Positions 60,084 to 64,000 of a stretch of DNA of 64,000 bases are shown in pieces. The stretch is from Glandiceps talaboti (Eukaryota > Hemichordata > Enteropneusta > Spengelidae): positions 1,033,501 to 1,097,500 of the forward strand of contig NC_135571.1 in assembly GCF_964340395.1 (NCBI RefSeq), written 5' to 3'. Under the pieces are notes generated by a model. That model was not told where the DNA came from. It did not search any database and saw only the letters and a list, made by a program, of their open reading frames with translations. Position 1 is the first letter of the stretch; every line of letters starts with the position of its first letter. The translations under genes were made by a program, and so were the position numbers.

Positions 60084-61149
60084 GTCTGGTGTATCCCAGG
60101 GGTGTGTGTGGTGTATCCCAGGGGTGTGTCTGGTGTATCCCAGGGGTGTGTCTGGTGTATCCCAGGGGTGTGTGTGGTGTATCCCAGGGGTGTGTGTCTG
60201 GTGTATCCCAGGGGTGTGTGTCTGGTGTATCCCAGGGGTGTGTGTGGTGTATCCCAGGGGTGTGTGTGTATCCCAGGGGTGTGTGTGGTGTATCCCAGGG
60301 GTGTGTGTCTGGTGTATGGTGTGTGTCTGGTGTATCTCAGGTGTGTGTGTGGTACGTGTATCCCAGGGGTGTGTGTCGATCTGGTGTATCCCAGGGGTGT
60401 GTGTGGTGTATCCCAGGGGTGTGTGTGTATCCCAGGGGTGTGTGTGGTGTATCCCAGGGGTGTGTGTCTGGTGTATCTCAGGTGTGTGTGTGGTGTATCC
60501 CAGGTGTGTGTGTGGTGTATCCCAGGGGTGTGTGTCTGGTGTATCTCAGGTGTGTGTCTGGTGTATCTCAGGTGTGTGTCTGGTGTATCTCAGGTGTGTG
60601 TCTGGTGTATCTCAGGTGTGTGTCTGGTGTATCTCAGGTGTGTGTCTGGTGTATCTCAGGTGTGTGTCTGGTGTATCTCAGGTGTGTGTCTGGTGTATCT
60701 CAGGTGTGTGTCTGGTGTATCTCAGGTGTGTGTCTGGTGTATCTCAGGTGTGTGTCTGGTGTATCTCAGGTGTGTGTCTGGTGTATCTCAGGTGTGTGTC
60801 TGGTGGTATCCCAGGAGTGTGTGTGGTGTATCTTAATTTTAGGGGTGTGTCTGGTGTATCTCAGGTGTGTGTGTGGTGTATCTTAGGGGTGTGTGTGGTG
60901 TATCTTAGGGGTGTGTGTGGTGTATCCCAGGGGGCATGTGTCTGGTGTATTTCAGGTGTGTCTGGTGTATCTCAGGTGTGTGTGTGGTGTATCTTAGGGG
61001 TGTGTGTGGTGTATCCCAGGGGTGTGTCTGGTGTATCTAAGGTGTGTGTGGTGTATCTCAGGGGTGTGTGTGGTGTATCTCAGGGGGGTGTGTCTGGTGT
61101 ATCTCAGGGGTGTGTGTGGTGTATCTCAGGGGTGTGTGTGGTGTATCCC
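60084..61149 (+). repeat. GT-rich minisatellite, 18-22 bp units, about 1.07 kb
   Basis: Units are mixtures of GGTGTGTGTGGTGTATCCCA and GGTGTGTGTCTGGTGTATCT. Higher-order zones: a CCCAGGGG-rich 5' part, a homogeneous TCTCAG middle (about 60540-60800) and a mixed 3' part. Long ORFs in all three + frames are repeat products. Confidence 0.97.
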
Positions 61150-61400
61150 TGCACTGATGTGACAAATTATTTAGTGTTTTTCGTCTCAAAAGAAGCAGAG
61201 TTCTGGAAACTTCCATATGGGATCATGATATGAAAGTTGGTGTAAAAAAACGTAAACAATACAAACCAGATTATTAATGTACTTGGTATAATATTGATGA
61301 ATCTATAAATGTGGTCATCCATCAACGTATTCTGACGTGGTGTCGTGATGTTAATTGGTACATTGTAGTTATTTATAATATACCCATGTTTTTTTATCAA

Positions 61401-62190
61401 AAGGGTGGTATGTTGTAAGTAGGTAAAATCTACCTGAGTTCCCCAGTCATTTTACCAGGGTTCCCTACCAATGTTTTTGTTAAGGGTGGTACATAGGTAA
61501 AATCTACCTGAGTTCCCCAGTCATTTTACCAGGGTTCCCTACCAGTGTTAAGGGTGGTAAGTAGGTAAAATCTACCTGAGTTCCCCAGTCATTTTACCAG
61601 GGTTCCTTCCAGTGTTTTTGTTAAGGGTGGTAAGTAGGTAAAATCTACCTGAGTTCCCCAGTCATTTTACCAGGGTTCCCTCCAGTGTTTTTGTTAAGGG
61701 TGGTAAGTAGGTAAAATCTACCTGAGTTCCCCAGTCATTTTACCAGGGTTCCCTACCAATGTTTTTGTTAAGGGTGGTAAGTAGGTAAAATCTACCTGAG
61801 TTCCCCAGTCATTTTACCAGGGTTCCCTCCAGTGTCTTTGTTAAGGGTGGGTAAATAGGTAAAATCTACCTGAGTTCCCCAGTCATTTTACCAGGGTTCC
61901 CTCCAGTGTCTTTGTTGAGGGTGGTAAGTAGGTAAAATCTACCTGAGTTCCCCAGTCATTTTACCAGGGTTCCTTCCAGTGTTTTTGTTAAGGGTGGTAA
62001 GTAGGTAAAATCTACCTGAGTTCCCCAGTCATTTTACCAGGGTTCCCTACCAATGTTTTTGTTAAGGGTGGTAAGTAAATAAAATCTACCTGAGTTCCCC
62101 AGTCATTTTACTGGGGTTCCCTACCAGTGTTTTTGTTAAAGGTGGTAAGTAAATAAAATCTACCTGAGTTCCCCTGGCAGTCATTTTACA
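61401..62190 (-). repeat. 74-bp minisatellite, array E (inverted, about 11 copies)
   Basis: Reverse complement of the unit in arrays A-D: GTAGGTAAAATCTACCTGAG, CCCCAGTCATTTTACCAGGG and GTTAAGGGTGGTAAG. Located in KCNQ intron 1, about 35 kb from the nearest MDM2-intron array. Confidence 0.97.
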
Positions 62191-63100
62191 GGACAGAGCT
62201 CCCTAAAATTCATACTCAATACTGTTGAACAACGTAATATGGCAACAACAGCAAACCATCGTTCCCTGATACTAGTGCTCAGAGAACACATAAAATTACC
62301 CTGGATCTCAAGAACGCTCGAGTAAATCCCCAAATAGTAATCTATCAATATCTCATAATTAGGCAACATTAATTCATTTTATTCCCTTATTGACTTATCT
62401 TGTATACATCCAGATACAACAGACCATCTGTCATAAGTCGTATTAAATTCATGATAAATAACATATTTACCTAAATTCAAGCAGCAGATCTCTGCCAATG
62501 TAATTTATTTAGGGAATTGTTTTACGAGGCTTTTACTGGTTAAGTACTTGTCTCGTAGGAATAATATCACATCTGTCTTTCTTTTTGACGTCTGCGACAT
62601 GAAAATTGTACATATGGCAATCTCATCACATGATCAACAAATTTTAGATATGTCCTGTGGATAAATATGTCATAAATTTAAGTCCTGTGTACATGTCAAC
62701 AAGGTTAGACATGTATAGCTCGTGCAGCGGCCACGAAGCGGCCTCGTAGTGGCTCAGTGACTAGTTAGTACGCATGCGCATCCTATAAACGATGCGATGT
62801 TTTTTTGGTGGTTTACCGAAGGACGCATTGCGGTGCAATAACTACGCATGTGCATTCTATATGTTATGCGTCTTCTCCACACGGAGGGCGCTATCTACGA
62901 TATCATCTTGAGGCAGTCGGTCACAAATGAATCTACCCTGTGCGAGCTTATGGGCTTTGCCTAGTTTTAATATTAGTTAAAGTCACAAAAAACTAATACT
63001 CAGTAGCCGTCACTTTTCAGTATTTTTTCGCCAATATATTATAATTATCTGTTGAACTAAATCTTTACTGGTGATATTTAAATCTGGCTACTTAGATAAT
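62191..63100. other. Intronic DNA with a GC-rich island at 62715-62935
   Basis: 62715-62935 is noticeably less AT-rich, with GCAGCGGCCACGAAGCGGCC and ACGCATGCGCAT words. Not assigned. Possibly an old dispersed repeat or a regulatory segment. Confidence 0.4.
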
Positions 63101-63114
63101 TAACCTCCTTATTT

Positions 63115-63440
63115 AGCACTGTTTACACCAGCTTGATGTCTGTTTGTAAACATAGAACAATTTGTTTGTCAACAATACGTACATTTCAAAGATGTTTATT
63201 AATCGCCATGTATTGTTTACACAAGTCTAGAGGCCAACTGTGACTTTGAGATCTTGAAACCCGAAGCCATGTATGGTCGCTAGATTATGTTTGCGCCAGC
63301 TTGATGTCCTTGTGTAAACAGTCTTGAATCAAAGTAATATTAGTATGAATGGATTACTTGTTTGTCAACATGTAATTAGAAGGGATAGTATTGTTTACAC
63401 CAGCTTGATGCCCATGTGTAAACAGTCACGAATTAAGTAT
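63115..63440 (+). repeat. Three spaced copies of a GTTTACAC...GTGTAAAC inverted motif
   Basis: At about 63120, 63288 and 63388: TGTTTACACCAGCTTGATG followed within 10 bp by TGTAAACA. The second copy has TTTGCGCC in the left arm. Confidence 0.8.
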
Positions 63441-64000
63441 GACGTGAATTGTTTGATAACAAAATGTAAATTTGTAAGATGAAATTTGATTACTAGAGAA
63501 ATAATTCATGCTTTAGTGAGTAGATAAATAAGACAGAAATATTGCCAAAAATTGTGAAAAATGATCTGCTACAGACCTGATTACTTGTTTTGTCAACAAA
63601 TGATAAATTTGTGAGATATTGATAGTTTGGTTACTAGGCAACCAAACATGGATCAGCAAGAACATGTACAACAATATATTAAATAAGTCAGAAATATGAA
63701 ATATGAACAAACTTTATGAAAAATTATTGTTTTACATGAAATTTTATTCTTGCTGCAGGGTTTTGGCGATAATTTTTACTATTCATCTTGTTTTTTCAGA
63801 GCTGTAAAGCTTCGTTCAAAACATCAAATATTCATGATTATGATAGATAGATGGATATAACTTTATGTATGAAATATTTTATGATTATGATCATTTATAT
63901 CAAATTTTATGAATTCATAAATTTATATCTACATGTTTATAATTTTCTTTAAAAAAAGTTTAAAGTTTATTTCTTTTCTTAAGTGCCTTTTCTGAGAATT
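63441..64000. other. AT-rich intronic DNA, nothing recognised
   Basis: No exon, RNA gene or repeat unit recognised up to the window edge. Confidence 0.5.

Larger units (their letters stand above)
56331..64000 (+). other. KCNQ1-like intron 1 (incomplete)
   Basis: No S1-encoding exon was recognised on the + strand to the window edge. Large first introns are typical of KCNQ genes. Holds the repeats listed below. 56340-57800, 58200-59118, 59590-60080 and 61150-61400 show nothing recognised. Confidence 0.7.

Noticed and set aside
60036-61233. Three overlapping plus-strand ORFs of 265-383 aa rich in VSQVCVWCI-type repeats
   Set aside because: They cover a GT-rich minisatellite in all three frames, which indicates absence of stops in the repeat rather than coding.

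Overview
This is a window of nuclear DNA from an animal, almost certainly a marine invertebrate. Genes are split by GT-AG introns, the sequence is AT-rich, and it is crowded with microsatellites, minisatellites, foldback transposon relics and LINE/SINE remnants. No bacterial, viral, rRNA or tRNA gene was seen. The phylum cannot be fixed by eye: a lophotrochozoan, hemichordate or cephalochordate would all fit. MDM2-family genes are absent from flies and nematodes such as C. elegans.

Gene 1 (3161-36293, + strand) is an MDM2/MDM4-family E3 ubiquitin ligase, the negative regulator of p53. I assembled 13 coding exons with matching splice phases and GT-AG borders, giving a predicted protein of 929 residues (human MDM2 has 491). 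The order is: a 124-residue N-terminal extension with an Arg run, the SWIB-type p53-binding domain, a Ser/Thr-rich linker, the acidic domain, a RanBP2-type zinc finger, a long Ser/Pro-rich region with NLS-like motifs and an SQ cluster, and a C-terminal C2H2C4 RING. The RING keeps all eight zinc ligands but resembles MDM4 in its HGRTGH loop and C-terminal tail. Intron 1 contains two p53-response-element-like 20-mers (19/20 and 18/20 to the consensus, no spacer) upstream of exon 2. This parallels the p53-responsive intron-1 promoter of mammalian MDM2, and I consider it the most interesting observation in the window.

Gene 2 (from 55984, + strand) is the first coding exon of a KCNQ1-like voltage-gated potassium channel. 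It ends in the S0/pre-S1 segment with a phase-2 donor inside a Val codon, the same place as human KCNQ1 exon 1. The rest of the gene lies beyond the right edge, and 56331-64000 is read as intron 1.

Regions: 1-3160 is upstream sequence with a 600-bp CATA microsatellite. 3280-35058 holds the introns, with minisatellite arrays of 74, 59, 77 and 69 bp, a palindromic element family flanked by TTAA, and a truncated LINE. 36294-55983 is the 3' flank and intergenic DNA, with octamer-rich repeats, CTCF-like motifs, a SINE copy and microsatellites. 56331-64000 is KCNQ intron 1, which carries an inverted array of the same 74-bp minisatellite found in the MDM2 introns. The two genes have no evident functional link.
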